Shown piece after piece: positions 21,707 through 32,997 of a stretch of 64,000 bases of DNA. The notes below the pieces were generated by a model. That model was not told the DNA's origin. It saw only the letters and a list, made by a program, of their open reading frames with translations, and did no database searches. Each line of letters opens with the position of its first letter. Position 1 is the first letter of the stretch. The DNA comes from Tricholomella constricta. Lineage: Eukaryota > Basidiomycota > Agaricomycetes > Agaricales > Lyophyllaceae. The position numbers were made by a program, and so were the translations under genes. The DNA is taken from assembly GCA_013368375.1 (NCBI GenBank), contig JAACJP010000019.1, positions 682,001 through 746,000 on the forward strand, written 5' to 3'.

Positions 21707-23870
21707 GAGATCTGAGCCATAGCGAAGATCTGGCCCACATGCAACGGCGACGGCGGTCGTGGCAGCGGTTGAATAATGTGCATGAGTCCTTGCATCCGGT
21801 CGACCCAATCCTCGAAGTCGGCTTCTTCTGCCTCGTAGTTGTCGGCCGGGTCGCCGGGTTGTCGCGGGCGACGGGATAAACCGTCGGGCCCGTGGAACGT
21901 GCCTTTAATGTGGACCAGCTCGAAGTGGAACATGAGAACAGATACGATCCACCGGTTTATGGAAGCTGACGGTTGGATGTCGGGGTTGGAGAGCATGCCT
22001 TTAATGTAGCGCGCGTCGACTTCGACGACCAGGTTGCGGACACCTATAACGTACAGTCGTAGCGCGCCAAGCGCCCGGAATAGACCATAAAATTCGAGTT
22101 TGGGTTGGGAGAATCGTGATTCGCGATCATTCAGTGTGATGGAACCGAACCGATTGTATCTGCGTCGTTTCCGATCGACGGGGTCGGCTTGACAGAGGTA
22201 GAATCCGACTGCGATGTGTGAAGTGTCGACAGCCAGGATAACTGGGTCGTCCGAGGTGTAGTCGATGGGTACGAGTGGTTTAGCTTCTGCGATCGCTTCG
22301 ACTATGTCGCGCTGTGCCGCGATTTGGTCGGGTCCGAACTCGAAGACGGCATCCTTGCAAGTCAGTTTTACGAGGTGGTGTGCACGATGAGCAAAGTTCT
22401 TGACGAATATCCTGAGCACGCCGACCGTTCCTAAGAACGCGCGCAATTCCGATAGGGTGGCGCACGACTTCCAATTACGCAGCAAAGCGAGTCGGTCCAC
22501 GTCGGGTATGCGGCCGTCGGGCGTGCAGACGTGTCCGAGGACTTTAAATTGCGGGGCGCATAAAACCAGCTTCTTGCCAGAGAAGGTGCCTCCGCAGTAC
22601 TTCATGCGCTGAAGGATTCGATTGACATCGTTGAAGAATTCCCAGATCGCGAATCGCACGTCGGCATTGTCGGGGTGTGTTTTTGGTAATCCTGTGTCTG
22701 GGTCGGGATACCAAGTTGCAGGTCCCTTTATAGCAGCGTCATCGATATAAGGCAGCGTATAGTCCGGGATCTCCGGTTGTAGGATGTGTGTGACGTCGTC
22801 GTGGAAGATTGGGACGGAGTTGGTCCAGCCCATGGGTAAGGTGACTAGGCGTAACGCGCCGAAAGGTGTTTGGAAAGTGGTAAGGTCGCGTGACGACGGT
22901 GCTATTAGTCGTTCGTCGTAGCCGACAAACAGGTCTAACATTGCGCCACAAATGCGACCGGCGAATTGCTCAGCGACATGGTCTGGTATCGGGGTGACGC
23001 CCGAGTGTCGGATTGTTACACGGTTGAGTGGTTCCAGGCTGTGGACGAGGCGGAACTTGCCATTCTTTTTCAGAGTGCAAAACCAACGCGACCGGTAGCT
23101 GGAGTTGGACGGTTCGTAAACGCCAGCGGCGAGCTTAGTTTTGATAATGTCGCAAACTTCTTCGTAGATGCCAGGTGGTATGGGGATATTGCGCTCGATC
23201 CAAGGCGTGTGCGCCACAACCGGTATGTCGATGGGGGGAAAGAAATCCGATCAAAAACTACCGCGCTCGGAATCGTCCCATGCGAACGCGAGGTTCTGTT
23301 TACACATGAGGTCGTGCATAATGGCGCGTTCGGCGGGTGTTAGGAAGTCCGGGTGTTCGCGGTCTAGGTCTTTCTTTCGTTCTAGGGTGTAGCGGCCTGT
23401 GGGTTGAAAAGGTGGCGGGTTGGGAACCAAGGTCGGCATGTTGGCGAGAGGATCGCCTAATATTTTGCGTTCGATTCGGAAGTGGTCGGGACAGCTTGCT
23501 ATGATCGATCGCACTTTTTGCGCTACTGGTTTGTACTTCTTTTTGGTTTGTACGCCTTTAACTTTCACAACGAAGGTGTCGGTGGCGGCGTTGGTCAGGG
23601 ATTGGGTGTGGCGTCCACTATGGCGCTCGTTGTTCGGTAAAATAGTGCAGAGGGTCGTTCGTTCAAGAGGGGTAGAGCTGGTATTAACGGATTGGTCGGC
23701 GATTGCTGGTGTGGTTAGTTCGGATGCCGCGACGTAGAGTGAGGCTAGTTGCGCATTGTAGGTGGCGTCGCTATTAAATTCGGTCGGTAGTTCGCAGAAA
23801 GAAAGGACAGTCGGGGTATAGCTTGGTGGGTCGTACTCGAGGAGGAGTGCAAGATCGCCGTGATCCCGAC

Positions 23871-26174
23871 TTATTTCCTCGAGAGTATACGAAAATTTAC
23901 GTCGGTCTTGGGGCGGCGACGTTGTCCGCGCGCGAAGGTCGGTATCGCGATGACCTCTCGAGTGTTCGGGTCGGTGATGGTTATGATCGTATCGTCGGCG
24001 GATCTCGTTTTCACGTTAGAGCAAGTAAGTACATCGAACGGGCGGCCGAGGAGTATATCGTATGCAGGATTGCGAATTACGTGCATTTGGAGGTAGAGCG
24101 TGACCTCTCCTATCGTACAAGGTACGTTTCGTGCTAGACCGAGCGACGGGTCGGTTGTTCCGTTCGCTGATTGCATCTGCAGCACTATAGTTGGGTCGTA
24201 TTTGACCCCTAGTCCATGGCAAACTTCTTCCAACATGGCTATGATCTGGCACCCGCTGTCGACGATGCTTTCTATCTGTTCTCTCGCGTCGACCATTATC
24301 ATGATCGATCTGAGTGCATGCGATTCCATTGCGACGATCAGTCGGTCCGGATGCTCGCCAGGTAGTAGTGTCTGGTAATACGTGTCGTAGATGTCGCCGG
24401 TGACTAGCGCTCCGGGCGGTGGCGTCGCGTTGTCGCTGTTGGATTCGCAAGGTAGTGCATCGAGTTCCTCAATGAACGCCGACGTGGGGACTTCTTGGTA
24501 TACCGTTGTGAGGTTGCCGGCGACGATACGCTTTGGTGTATTAGCTTCCCTAAACTTTCCCCGAACCTCTGGCGCTACCCCGCAGAGTTCCCGAACTGTG
24601 ACCGGTATGGTGGCGTCGAGTGCGCGTTCGAATAGAGTCGTTGATTTGGTTGGATCTGTAATGGGCGCCTGTGTGCGGTATGCACTGTCGGCTTTCACCT
24701 TCTCCGTGGCGGCTAAGTTTCGCATGGTAGGGGGGATGTATCGGTTCTCAGGAATGTTAGAGAAAGGGTGTACTGGGGTCTGGTCGCGGGCATTGCCTGT
24801 GGCGTCGGTCTGGGTACCGGGGATCAGAGGTATGTTGGACGGTGGCGGGGGAGCCTTAGCTTGGCCCTTCGTCGCGCCCGAGACGGGCTGCGACGCGGGC
24901 GCTGACTTGTTGACTGGTGCGATCCTTGGTTGGTCAGCGTCTTGAACGGTTTCGACCGTGACGGGTCGCTTTTGCGGTGCGCGGCTAATAAGCTCTACGC
25001 CGTCGAACACCTCTTTCCTTGCGCGCAGGGTGTTGAGTTCTCGTTCTAACACGATCATGCGATCCTCGATTTTCAGGTCATGGTTGGTGACGTCGTTAAA
25101 CTGTAGTATTTCCAACATCATGCTTTCGGTTGGGGTCGCGTTCGCTGATAGCTGTCCTGTCGCCATTTGGCCGGGGTTGCGTCTGTGCCACTCGTCTAAC
25201 TTGTCTTTTATGTATCGACCTGGAGTTCCCGCCGGTATGCGCGCGCCGCTTGGTAGGCCTATCTTGTTGTCGTCGGTCCGTCGGCAGCGTCCTTCGGTCG
25301 CGTATGTTTGATGTATGGGACAGTTAGGAATATAATGTCCTTCACCACCGCAGAAGTGGCAGTTGTCATTAGGTGACTGATTCGGTCGGCCGCCGTCGCC
25401 TCCTTTGTCTTGTCCTAAGCGTTGGATATGTTGTTCCAACAGGTTGATTCTCTCGTAGAGCTCTTCCAACTTGAGGGGCTGTCCCGTGCTAAGCGACTTG
25501 GTCGCGCCCGTTAACGACCCGCTTGGCGCGATCGTAATTTGTGGGGGCGCGCCCGGTGGCGCTTCCTGTCGTTGGCTGGCGTTTGTTCCGTGGAGGATAT
25601 GTTCAGCCGCAGCGCGAACGGTTTCCGTGGCGTAGGGGTCGTCGGGATGGTGGTTCGGGTTTAGGATCTCAAGCCTGCAATGGATCTTTGACCATAGATC
25701 GGGCTGGAACACGCGACGGAATTGGCGGTCGCGTTCGTTTATCGACAGTCGGTTTTTGCTGACAAGGAACTGGGTAACAGAAAGGAACTGTCGGTAATAT
25801 TCCCCGAGGTCACTATTCGACTGGATCCCGAGTCGGTGTCGTTCTCTGATCAGGTAGTCGAGGTCGGCCATTGAATACTTTCTTTCTTCGCTTGCACCTG
25901 GGTAAAGCGCCATTATCGCTTTTCGCCAGTCGTCGTATGTGGTACCGACTGCGAATTCGTCAAGTTGCTCCCACAGATCCGCGGTATCGATGTCGGTGTA
26001 TCGCGTAGTGTGCGTTTTCTTCTCTTGTTCATCTACGACGTTGCACTCGATGAAGAGATGATTTAAGTCCGAAAAATATCGGCGCAGTTCACGTGCGCGT
26101 TCGGGCACGAACGTCGGCGCCGAGCTTTGTCCGCGTGCGGGCATCGGCTTTATAATGATTGGTGGTTGTGCCAT
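23871..26174 (-). CDS. Gypsy Gag-protease
   Basis: From the first ATG (26,174) the frame runs 767 codons. The central part is the capsid-like region, followed by a zinc knuckle CHFCGGEGHYIPNC (C-x2-C-x4-H-x4-C). Near the C-terminus is a retropepsin core with IVDSGCQI as the catalytic D-S-G and ILLGRPF as the conserved end motif. The frame is also open for ~170 codons upstream to inside the 5' LTR without an ATG, so an earlier non-ATG or spliced start is possible. It assembles the particle and processes the polyproteins. No stop interrupts it, unlike pol. Confidence 0.85.
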   Translation of the reverse strand: MAQPPIIIKPMPARGQSSAPTFVPERARELRRYFSDLNHLFIECNVVDEQEKKTHTTRYTDIDTADLWEQLDEFAVGTTYDDWRKAIMALYPGASEERKYSMADLDYLIRERHRLGIQSNSDLGEYYRQFLSVTQFLVSKNRLSINERDRQFRRVFQPDLWSKIHCRLEILNPNHHPDDPYATETVRAAAEHILHGTNASQRQEAPPGAPPQITIAPSGSLTGATKSLSTGQPLKLEELYERINLLEQHIQRLGQDKGGDGGRPNQSPNDNCHFCGGEGHYIPNCPIHQTYATEGRCRRTDDNKIGLPSGARIPAGTPGRYIKDKLDEWHRRNPGQMATGQLSANATPTESMMLEILQFNDVTNHDLKIEDRMIVLERELNTLRARKEVFDGVELISRAPQKRPVTVETVQDADQPRIAPVNKSAPASQPVSGATKGQAKAPPPPSNIPLIPGTQTDATGNARDQTPVHPFSNIPENRYIPPTMRNLAATEKVKADSAYRTQAPITDPTKSTTLFERALDATIPVTVRELCGVAPEVRGKFREANTPKRIVAGNLTTVYQEVPTSAFIEELDALPCESNSDNATPPPGALVTGDIYDTYYQTLLPGEHPDRLIVAMESHALRSIMIMVDAREQIESIVDSGCQIIAMLEEVCHGLGVKYDPTIVLQMQSANGTTDPSLGLARNVPCTIGEVTLYLQMHVIRNPAYDILLGRPFDVLTCSNVKTRSADDTIITITDPNTREVIAIPTFARGQRRRPKTDVNFRILSRK
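23892..23898 (-). promoter_or_regulatory. Candidate -1 ribosomal frameshift site (A AAT TTT)
   Basis: On the minus strand, 9 codons before the gag-protease stop, the gag frame reads GTA AAT TTT, i.e. X XXY YYZ in the zero frame. Slipping back one base here enters exactly the pol frame, which is open from this point for 213 codons. Confidence 0.65.
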
Positions 26175-26640
26175 GATAGATGGTATTGGTTTCGGGATAG
26201 GGGACGGGGAGGGGGAATACGACGGTGAAGAAGAATCTGAGATTTCTGGGGTCGCGGGCGATAGATAGGGGAGTCTAAATTCAACTCCTTGATCGGTGGT
26301 AGGAGGTTCCGACGCAAAGGGGTCGAAAGCTAGGTCGGGTTGCGCGGTTGGTTCGGGGAGCGGGGTTTGATCGGTCGGGGTAGGCGACGGTAGTGTCGAC
26401 GAAGGGTTATAGAAGAGCGGGCTGAGGTTGTTATGGATCGCGCGGTGTGGGGTTACTGAGCGGAAGAACGGGGAGAGCGATTCTGAGTCAGTGTCGACTT
26501 GTCCGAGAGCAGCGCGAATTTCGGCACGGAGGGTTCGGGCTTTAGCTTCTTGTCGGGTTGCGGGCGGAATGGTCGACGAGTCGTAGGTTTTTATGAACAA
26601 GAGGAATGAGGTTGCGTGTTCGGCGGTGGCTTTTAAAACC

Positions 26641-26656
26641 CTCGCGGTGGGCTCCA
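26641..26656 (-). promoter_or_regulatory. Primer binding site candidate
   Basis: TGGAGCCCACCGCGAG starts three bases inside the 5' LTR and begins with the TGG that pairs with tRNA 3' CCA. The matching tRNA was not identified. Confidence 0.6.
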
Positions 26657-26659
26657 GAA

Positions 26660-27723
26660 TGATAGAGCTAGAAGGCCTGTAGGTGCTGTGCACAACAACA
26701 AAACAACTAACAACTATGGGGGGCGAGAAATGTTAAAAGTTCCCAAACACGCGAGTGTGCAGGGCTTGTAAGGGTTGTTTGACGAAGGTAAGAGACGATC
26801 CGACTCGTAGCTAGTCGAACCGACAACAACGCGACGGGGGCGATGGAACGCGACGTTCCCGAGTGGAACGGGTCGGCGACGCGACTTTGGGTGTCGGTCG
26901 TGCGACAACGAGACGAACGAGGTTAATACGGAGAACTCACGGGTTCGGGTGACGAGTACGAGGCGGCAGGGACGGCAGTTACGAGATTTACGACAGTGGC
27001 GACGGTTTATACGATGAGGACGGTGCAGAGACGACAGAGACGACGGTTTCGAGTTATTCACTCTGAGTGTGAGGGAAAATACGGGCTGTAATTCACTGGA
27101 GCAAGTAGGTAATACATGGGTATGTTTTTATACAATACGACCGACTCGCCTCGCGCGAGCCGGCGAGGCAGGTGTTTTACTGGTTTATTGGGAGAAGCGC
27201 CGCCAAGCTTGGTACTGCGCGACGCTTTTTAGAGAGTGTGGCGCTCTTTGGCTCGGCAAAGGGGCTTTTGATCGGCTCGAGGCGTCGGGTCGGATGTATG
27301 ATCGGTGGTGGCTTTGCGATCGGTAGTGGCTCTTGGGTGCGGAGCTCCGTGGTACGGCCGGATCCTTCCTGCGACTAGCTGGGCAACGGCGTTTCCTAGG
27401 ACCATTTCAAATCGGGTTTGGTTGTCGCCGAGTTGAGACCTTGGCATACAAACGTGCGCGGTCGTTGACAGGTTATACGGCGTTCCGTGCTCCGCGCGCC
27501 CAGCGAGGAGAACTGGCGTTCCAAGTTACTTTGTCTCTTGGTCGGTGCGTCGGTCGTTTGGTCGTATTGTCGGTCGGTCGGTCGTATTGTCGGTCGGTCG
27601 GTCGTATTGTCGGTCGGTCGGTTTAGCGCTTTGGTCGCATTTGGGACCGTGTTCGTCGTGGCGCAACGGTTGATATCCGTAGAATGGGTTGGTTCAGTGT
27701 ACAGCGCTGGACGGTGCTCATCA
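26660..27723 (-). repeat. 5' LTR of the Gypsy element
   Basis: 1,064 bp, 20 bp longer than the other LTR because the GGTCGGTCGTATT tandem array has one more unit (27,555-27,620). Confidence 0.92.
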
Positions 27724-30420
27724 ACGGCGACATCGACATCAGACTGCACAGAGTGATATCAGTTGCAAGCATGGATTCCGAATCAGTCACTTACGAGGTA
27801 TTCCTCGAGGTTACAGATTTCGGGGAACCACAAAAGTGAAGAGAGCTCTCCGATGGCCTTGGTAAGCTGGAACCTTTGGGTGTCAATGATGTCGTACACA
27901 TGAAAGACATTCACTTGAGCAAGTGTCTTGAGCTGCTGACCGATTAACGAGTTCGCGTACTGCATGATGTAATTTGCACGGATGCTGTGGATTGATAAGC
28001 CCTGTGCATTAGTCCCTTGGAAGCGAACAGAGTAGATCTTCTTCTGAGCTGTCGTCCATGAAGTGTGTGACCCATGCCAAAGATACTTCACGACACCGAG
28101 TAGTATTGTGTGCAAGATCTCGACAGGAGTATCGCGTGAGGCATCAAAACCTGACCGACTGGTAAGTGTCAAGCGGAAGAACGAACAGCAAAAAAAGTCA
28201 TACCATCCAGTGTAAGAAAAGAATTGTAGATAGCCTCTTCATGATCATGAACCCAGATCATCAGCTCGGCCTGGATTGTCACAGCACTGATGGTCGGGTT
28301 GTCTTTTTGCATAGCGCGAGCGTGTTCTATCAAGGTATCGATCCAATATTGAGAGTACGTATCTTTGATTCCCGTTTCTGTCTGTGCGTCTTTGACGGTT
28401 TGAGCGACACCCAAGCATGCTGCTTTCACTTGACTCTTGATCTCTGCTAATGTCTTCTCCGATGATCGAAGTTCACCCGTCTAGTTTCGATGAAATGTGA
28501 GGATACAATATGCTGCCAGGTGAAAAAAAAACTGACCAGAAACATCTTATGGAATCCTTCGTCTGTTTCTTTCAATTTCTGGGTTCCTCCTGCGTGACAT
28601 TTTCGACATGGAAAATTACCCTCCACACCGATATGGCCACAGATCTCGCTTTGTGCTGGGTTATCGCCCGGTCCACAATTGCCGTACAATTTCAGTCGAA
28701 TGTTATTGCCAGTCGCAGCATCATGGACTTTGATGGGTTCAGTGTGTGTTGATCTGATCGCCAACAATTCATCAGATAACAACTTGCGATTCAAACTTTT
28801 GAACTCACTCGATAATGCTTTTGACACCTTGGAATTGCTCAGGAATGCTGGCGTGCGTTGATGTGGATACAAAGTGAGTGTGATACTGCTGATGCAAGAG
28901 TTTTCGAGGCAGATTTCGATGGCTAAAATAAATGTTCCAGTGCTTGTTCCAACTCTTTGACCGATTTCCAGAGACGTCGTCCCCGAAAATATCAACAAAG
29001 CTGGTGTATATTGGGTGACCCTCAGCAAGGGCACGATCTGGATTGGGCATCCGTGAGTGATGTCCAGCTTCAATGCTTGCCACACTCCACTTGGGCAGTA
29101 GATTCTCCCGCTCAAGCTCAGGATAATTTCCCACCAAGTCGTCTGCCTGAATTAACACTGTTGTCGTGTCGATTACCGTAGCTCGAGCCTAAAATCAGAA
29201 TAAGGTAGGCAGCGGCAATATGGGGAAACAAAAATCTCACGTCTTCACCCGATTTGACACACCACGCATCGGCAACGATTTTACCATCCTCATCCTCCAA
29301 CCACCGCAAAGGTATGACCAAATCTCCATTTTTTAGCTGCGCAATCTCATCGATGAAATAGTGACGTATCCCATCGTCGTACATAGGACTCATCGTACAT
29401 TGGACTCAAAAAATGCCGATCAATGTCATTGCGCCATTTCGAAGCATGCCATATCTCGGAGACAACACCTCCTGGTGGAAGGACTGGATAGTATTTTATG
29501 TGGGGTCGCACTAAAGGGTTTGCCCAGTCCTGTAGAAGTTTAGCTCTGCTTGAACCTCCGACAAAACAGCCTCACATTTGCCACCATTGCCCTGATATCA
29601 TTGAAGGAGTACGTGTTTCCCTTCGGTGACATCCAATGCACGGTAGGAATTCCGCTCTCTTCTCTCATTTTTTTCTAAGTTTTTCGAAGTAAATCGAATG
29701 ATGGCACATTCGAAACACCCACTTCACGAAGTAACCAGAGCAGAACCCTCATCAAGGATCCAGAGATGCAAAGACGCGGGAAGTTATCGATAGTGTCGAG
29801 CAGGAACATGAGTTTGGATTCATATGGAAACCATGGTGCATTGTTTCTTTGCTGCTCGTCATGTCCATCATCCTCAACATCGACATCTTCATGCCCCAGA
29901 TCTTGATGTATATTTTTATCAGAACTGATTGTGACCGTATATCTGGAGTATGACATACCTATTTCTCTCATTACCTGCAAGGAGGTCATCCTCCTCTGTC
30001 ACTTCCAAGGTATCGTTCAAATCCACATTATCAGTTAATGCTTCTGTTCCTGCACAGATCAGCCTTACGTTCAAGATCTCGGTGACGTTGCTGGTCCAGA
30101 AGCTTTGGATCGTCTCCCACATCGAATGACATGCCTCCGAGATCGAAGATCTCCTACATTGCCTTCTCTGCAAGATGGTGTGACTTTGGTTGGGGCCTCG
30201 GCGGTGGAGCTACTGTAATGTCGTTGAAAATTGCAAACTCCTCTTCAACTGGTGCGAGAGCCTCAGCTTCTTCAGCAGCCCTTTCAAGGCCTTCCGATTG
30301 GACATGGATGGCTGCCTTTCAGTGCATCGCGAAGTTCTTCCTCACGATCCAAGAGCCAGTATAATCGAGTGCACTATACTCAGACATAGACCACATCTGA
30401 CTCGGCTTCCATCCTCCGAA
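27724..30420 (-). pseudogene. Transposon-type gene, 5' part
   Basis: A chain of minus-strand exons encodes [80 protein letters not shown]-like and [17 protein letters not shown]. The last is a hallmark of a transposon-borne protein family abundant in mushrooms. Short introns fit (for example the GTGAGG...CTACAG intron at about 29,538-29,583). The exon NLEEY is followed by an intron, then SDVDVAV, where the LTR element begins; coding resumes at 14,534. Some N-terminal stops around 30.1-30.35 kb may be introns or decay. It is divergent from the gene at 30,697. Confidence 0.7.
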
Positions 30421-30696
30421 AGCTCAACATCTAAAAATCTGGTCAGTCATCTGGTGTATTGATTTTGGAACATGCACTTACATCCCGGCAGCTCCTCAGG
30501 TCGTTGAACCATGGGCGGCAGACAAAATCAGTCCAGGAACACAGACTTGTCGGAGTTCTCGAATCGCGTGGTTTATTTTTCCACTTGCTCGTTCGATCTT
30601 TCTTCCCCACATTCCCCACATTCCCTCTCATTTCCTCTTGATTCATTCTCTTCTCAACTCTGTTCTTTTTTGTCTTCGAAATTTGTTAATTCACTC

Positions 30697-32067
30697 ATGT
30701 CTGACCTATCGGTCTCGTCACCTCCTGAACCTCCTGAACCTCCTGAACCTTCCACTGCTCTGTCACCGGAAGGAGAGGCGAGACGTGAAATCGAACAGTT
30801 TATGCGCTCAAGCCCTCTGCCTCAAGGTGAGGACGAGAACTCACATACACCAGGTGCCGACAGCTACGATTTGGACCAAGACATGCACGGCGAGTCAGGG
30901 GCTCAATCCTCAAGTGAGCCTGTAACCCCGGGCCCAAGTTGCTCACTTGCCCTCAGCCTTCGCAACGAGCTCGAAAGAGCTGACCGCCGTGCTGCACATG
31001 CCAGGCTTACTCCCTATCAGCGTGAGCGAGCAAAGGAGCTTGTAAAGGTGGGCCATTTATCACCAACAAAATTTCACTGTTCCTCACCTATTTTACAGAT
31101 GACCCTCCTGGCTCGAGAGATTGATATCTTCATCGCAGTGTGTGCACTTGACAATAAGCTCGACAAAATTGTTGCAGCTATACCTCCGTTCTCGGTTTCT
31201 CTCGCTTTGCTGGTATGTCTCGTGCACCTGTCAAAGCATACAGGACCTCATTACTATACAGGAAAATATCAAGAGCTACACCATGGCAGTCTTGCTTTCC
31301 CCCAAGCTTAGCGCGTACAAGGGCACTGTCGCGCGGGATCATGTGATTGTATGTCAAATTATTTTTCAGTGACGTCAAACTTCAATTTTTTGCGATCTAA
31401 ATTGTATTTACTGCAGGGGATTATCAAGAGGACAGGCTGCCATCTTCCAGCTGACTTCGACCGTGATCACCATGCACAAAAAGAGCTCAAAACTGTCATC
31501 GCGTATGAACTTACGCAGGCTCGATCTTCTGTCCGGAAAAAGGTGATATTATTGTTGTCTTCGACAAGTGGTTCCATCTAACTTGCAAAACACCCAGCTC
31601 GCCACATCTCTTGACGAGAATCAGACAATTTTTGAATTGGCCACGCATGTCGTCGCAGGCTCTCAGCTTTTGGTCACGGTAACCCTTGCAGCACGGCTTG
31701 CACTTCTGGTAGGCTTCTTTCAATTCATGCATGCTCAGTCAGATGTGGCTCACATTGCCCTTCAGCGCAAGGTTCTCGTCACGCACAACAATTCAAAGTA
31801 TTGGGACCACGTCAATGCCAGACTGCAGATGATACGCAATGTTACTAGCGGTGACTCCAACAGGATTGACAAGTGAGTATAAGCTTATGTCCTTGTTAAT
31901 AATCACTTGAACTCCACCACAGGACTTTCAGTCAGTACCTCGAAGCCGATAGAAAGCAGTATGGAATCGACACTGGGTACACTCTTGGCGAGGGCAATGA
32001 CACTGATGATGTCTTGCAGTCCAACTCTGACACTGTCACCGCTGGTACCCGCCACGTCTCGCTCTGA
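30697..32067 (+). CDS. Small partner gene of the two-gene transposon unit
   Basis: Seven exons with consistent splice sites (for example introns 31,048-31,098 and one ending just before GAAAATATC near 31,260) encode about 300 residues without a stop. Recognisable segments are LTPYQRERAKELVK, NKLDKIVAAIPP, AVLLSPKLSAYKGTV, TIFELATHVV and KVLVTHNNSKYWDHVNARL. Similar small helical proteins occur in many copies in Agaricomycetes, next to genes like the one at 27.7-30.4 kb. The start MSDLSVSSPPEPPEPP is followed by a proline/acidic region. Function is unknown; it may assist the larger protein in transposition. It appears intact while its partner is split. Confidence 0.6.
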
Positions 32068-32997
32068 ATGTCGACTATCCTGCGCCCACCGCTTCAAAGC
32101 CCTGCCACCATTACTTATCATTTTACTCCATTCTAATTACACCTTACCAGCACTGTCCTTACGCTACTTATATCTACCATTATTAGCAAGCCCCGCCATA
32201 CCCTTAAACCTCGATGTCATGCCATTGACCGTCTGCATATCCAGAATAACCAGTAGTATTGTTCTCAGCTTTGTCCTGCCTGCGTGATTTTGATGTGGTC
32301 CCCAGCCCTATCCCGGCACCAATATGCAGTACCATTTGTCTAGTTTTATGCAGTCAGTTACATGGAGAGTGCCTATCACCTCTCAGGTCCTCAGATGGTA
32401 TTTGTATTCTTAATGCATGTCTCGCACCTGAAGTGCAGGAGTTCTACCACATTACCGTCATTTGACAGATGTCAGGTAATTTTTTTGAACTTCTTCATGT
32501 TGTATTCATTGCGTGAATTTCAGAAGACTGGCCACACTAGATGCAGCCTGACATGATGTATGTCCACACATGGACGTGGCTCCAGGATGACCCAATTGCT
32601 GATTTGATCTGGGGCTCAGCCGAGCCCATCACAAGATTGCCAAAAACTGATCTCGCGTCTAAATCATCATTCTCATGTTTGGGACATGTGGAATCCAAGA
32701 CCCGGTGTACATTGAAGAATTATACAACTGTTCTTGAACGATGCGCACCCTAAATTGGGATGGACCCGAGTCACCCGGCAACTGTGTCATCCCGATTTGG
32801 AGCTGCTTAGTCAACTTTGCTCATCCTTGCATTGTCGCGCCAAAAACCTTTCTACGATGCTCCGTGCGATGCCCCGACAGGCATGGCAATATCTAACTCT
32901 CGAAGTGCCCAAGACTGCCTTATTTTGGTGCTAGCCATGGAAGTAAAGGGTACAAGAAGTGGTGCGTCGTGTCATCTCACATTTTATCCCTGCTAAC
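32068..32997. other. 3' flank of partner gene and upstream region of the hAT transposase
   Basis: The right border of the inserted unit should fall here, but I could not fix it. Short frames at 32,541-32,934 look protein-like in places (LGHVESKTRCTLKNYTTVL) and may be a remnant of another transposon gene; this is not established. Confidence 0.4.

Larger units (their letters stand above)
19571..23892 (-). pseudogene. Gypsy pol: reverse transcriptase, RNase H, integrase (damaged)
   Basis: Pol frame opens at the slippery site and is free of stops down to a TGA at 23,251-23,253, then open again to the duplicated region. RT shows the YIDD active site (near 22,740), RNase H follows, then integrase with an HHCC-type finger (HDNLGHKRF...CHICQ) and the DDE triad in YIDTM, TDNGP and NGLVERSH. 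The last ~70 residues are acidic and no chromodomain is seen. Two lesions break it: the TGA, and a 557-bp tandem duplication (20,508-21,621) covering the integrase N-terminus, which shifts frame. Both are single events, so the copy decayed only recently. Confidence 0.85.
14540..27723 (-). mobile_element. Ty3/Gypsy LTR retrotransposon, 13.2 kb
   Basis: Direct LTRs lie at 14,540-15,583 and 26,660-27,723, both TG...CA. The repeat ACGG (or AACGG) flanks the insertion on both sides as target duplication. Gag-protease, then RT-RNase H-integrase, are encoded on the minus strand in the Gypsy order, so the 5' LTR is the right one. A primer-binding-site-like TGGAGCCCACCGCGAG starts 3 nt inside it, and a purine tract abuts the other LTR. 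A 4-kb region between integrase and the 3' LTR carries two antisense genes, which accounts for the unusual length. The insertion splits the transposon gene at 13.1-30 kb. Confidence 0.9.

Noticed and set aside
13148..30420. Calling the large transposon gene a Plavaka transposase
   Set aside because: The hallmark motifs I associate with Plavaka proteins (for example the DWEIARWAKLRG type) are absent, so the family was left unnamed.
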